Origin: Candidatus Atribacteria bacterium
GTDB lineage: Bacteria; Atribacterota; Atribacteria; Atribacterales; Caldatribacteriaceae
Assembly: GCA_029982105.1 (NCBI GenBank)
Contig: JARRCQ010000104.1
Coordinates: 1-6,292, forward strand
Direction: 5' to 3'
DNA length: 6,292 nt
Of the stretch, positions 6,138-6,292 are shown piece after piece; position 1 is the stretch's first letter; each line of letters starts with the position of its first letter. The notes under the pieces are model-generated. The model saw only the letters and a program-made list of their open reading frames with translations. It ran no database searches and had not been told where the DNA came from. Both the position numbers and the translations under genes were made by a program.

Positions 6138-6292
6138 CTAAATAACTCCTGTTTTCTTTAGTTCTTCTTTTATCCACTCTTTTTCCTCCGGGTAGATATT
6201 GCGCACCGGAGGTAGCATAGGACCAGCTTTTAAACCCATTGCTTCATACCAGGCTTTGATGTTTCCAATAGGAGTAGCGTAGCTGGCAGTTC
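6138..6292 (-). CDS. DapA (dihydrodipicolinate synthase/N-acetylneuraminate lyase) family protein, C-terminal 50 residues
   Basis: This frame enters from the right edge and ends at TAG 6138. The 50 residues include PIGNIKAWYEAMGLKAGP and PPVRNIYPEEKEWIKEEL, then KKTGVI at the end. This is the usual C-terminal pattern of the family: a 'pIKaa...lG...GP.RPP...l..ee...l...l...G' helix pair. Members are class I (Schiff-base lysine) aldolases or dehydratases that act on pyruvate-derived substrates, including lysine-pathway DapA, sialic acid lyase and 2-keto-3-deoxy sugar-acid aldolases. The catalytic Lys and Tyr lie outside the window, so the reaction cannot be told. Its place upstream of an acylating aldehyde dehydrogenase favours an aldehyde-releasing aldolase over lysine synthesis. 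Its stop is 34 bases from the next start codon, consistent with one transcript. Confidence 0.72.
   Translation of the reverse strand, partial: TASYATPIGNIKAWYEAMGLKAGPMLPPVRNIYPEEKEWIKEELKKTGVI

Noticed and set aside
6185..6212. 7-bp inverted repeat CCTCCGG/CCGGAGG in the DapA-family gene
   Set aside because: Short, with a 14-base loop, inside conserved coding sequence and without a T run; likely chance from proline and arginine/glutamate codons.

Overview
The window is a single-direction stretch in which every supported gene lies on the minus strand, so transcription runs from position 6292 towards 1. Base composition is low to moderate GC by eye. Shine-Dalgarno sites are mostly good, two frames open with GTG, and spacing is tight. 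The encoded enzymes (a nickel-pincer racemase homologue, a CoA-acylating aldehyde dehydrogenase and an ADP-forming acid-CoA ligase) suggest an anaerobic, probably fermentative bacterium. I cannot assign a phylum from the sequence.

Layout in order of transcription: (1) 6292-6138, the last 50 residues of a dihydrodipicolinate synthase/N-acetylneuraminate lyase (DapA)-family protein, cut by the window edge; (2) 6103-4739, a CoA-acylating aldehyde dehydrogenase; (3) 4736-3582 and (4) 3585-2713, beta and alpha subunits of a succinyl-CoA synthetase-type acid-CoA ligase, overlapping by 4 bp; (5) 2687-1443, a LarA-family hydroxyacid racemase/epimerase. These five are separated by 34, 2, -4 and 25 bases and look like one operon. 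A 243-base gap (1442-1200) with two inverted repeats follows. Then come (6) a small two-helix membrane protein of unknown function (1199-816) and (7) the N-terminal 251 residues of a divergent malic enzyme (754 to the window edge).

Read together, genes 1-5 look like a catabolic pathway. A DapA-type aldolase would release pyruvate plus an aldehyde. The dehydrogenase would oxidise the aldehyde to an acyl-CoA, keeping the energy as a thioester. The ligase, run in reverse, would release the free acid and make ATP. The racemase would then adjust the stereochemistry of a 2-hydroxy acid. Lactaldehyde to lactate or glyceraldehyde to glycerate would fit, but the substrate is inferred, not seen. The ligase alpha subunit differs from true succinyl-CoA synthetase in two active-site loops, which argues against a plain TCA-cycle role.

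The most striking non-coding signal is a perfect 15-bp inverted repeat with a 2-base loop inside the ligase beta-subunit gene (4609-4640), followed by a short T run on the plus strand. I see no RNA genes, CRISPR array, insertion sequence or origin. No convincing coding region was found on the plus strand.
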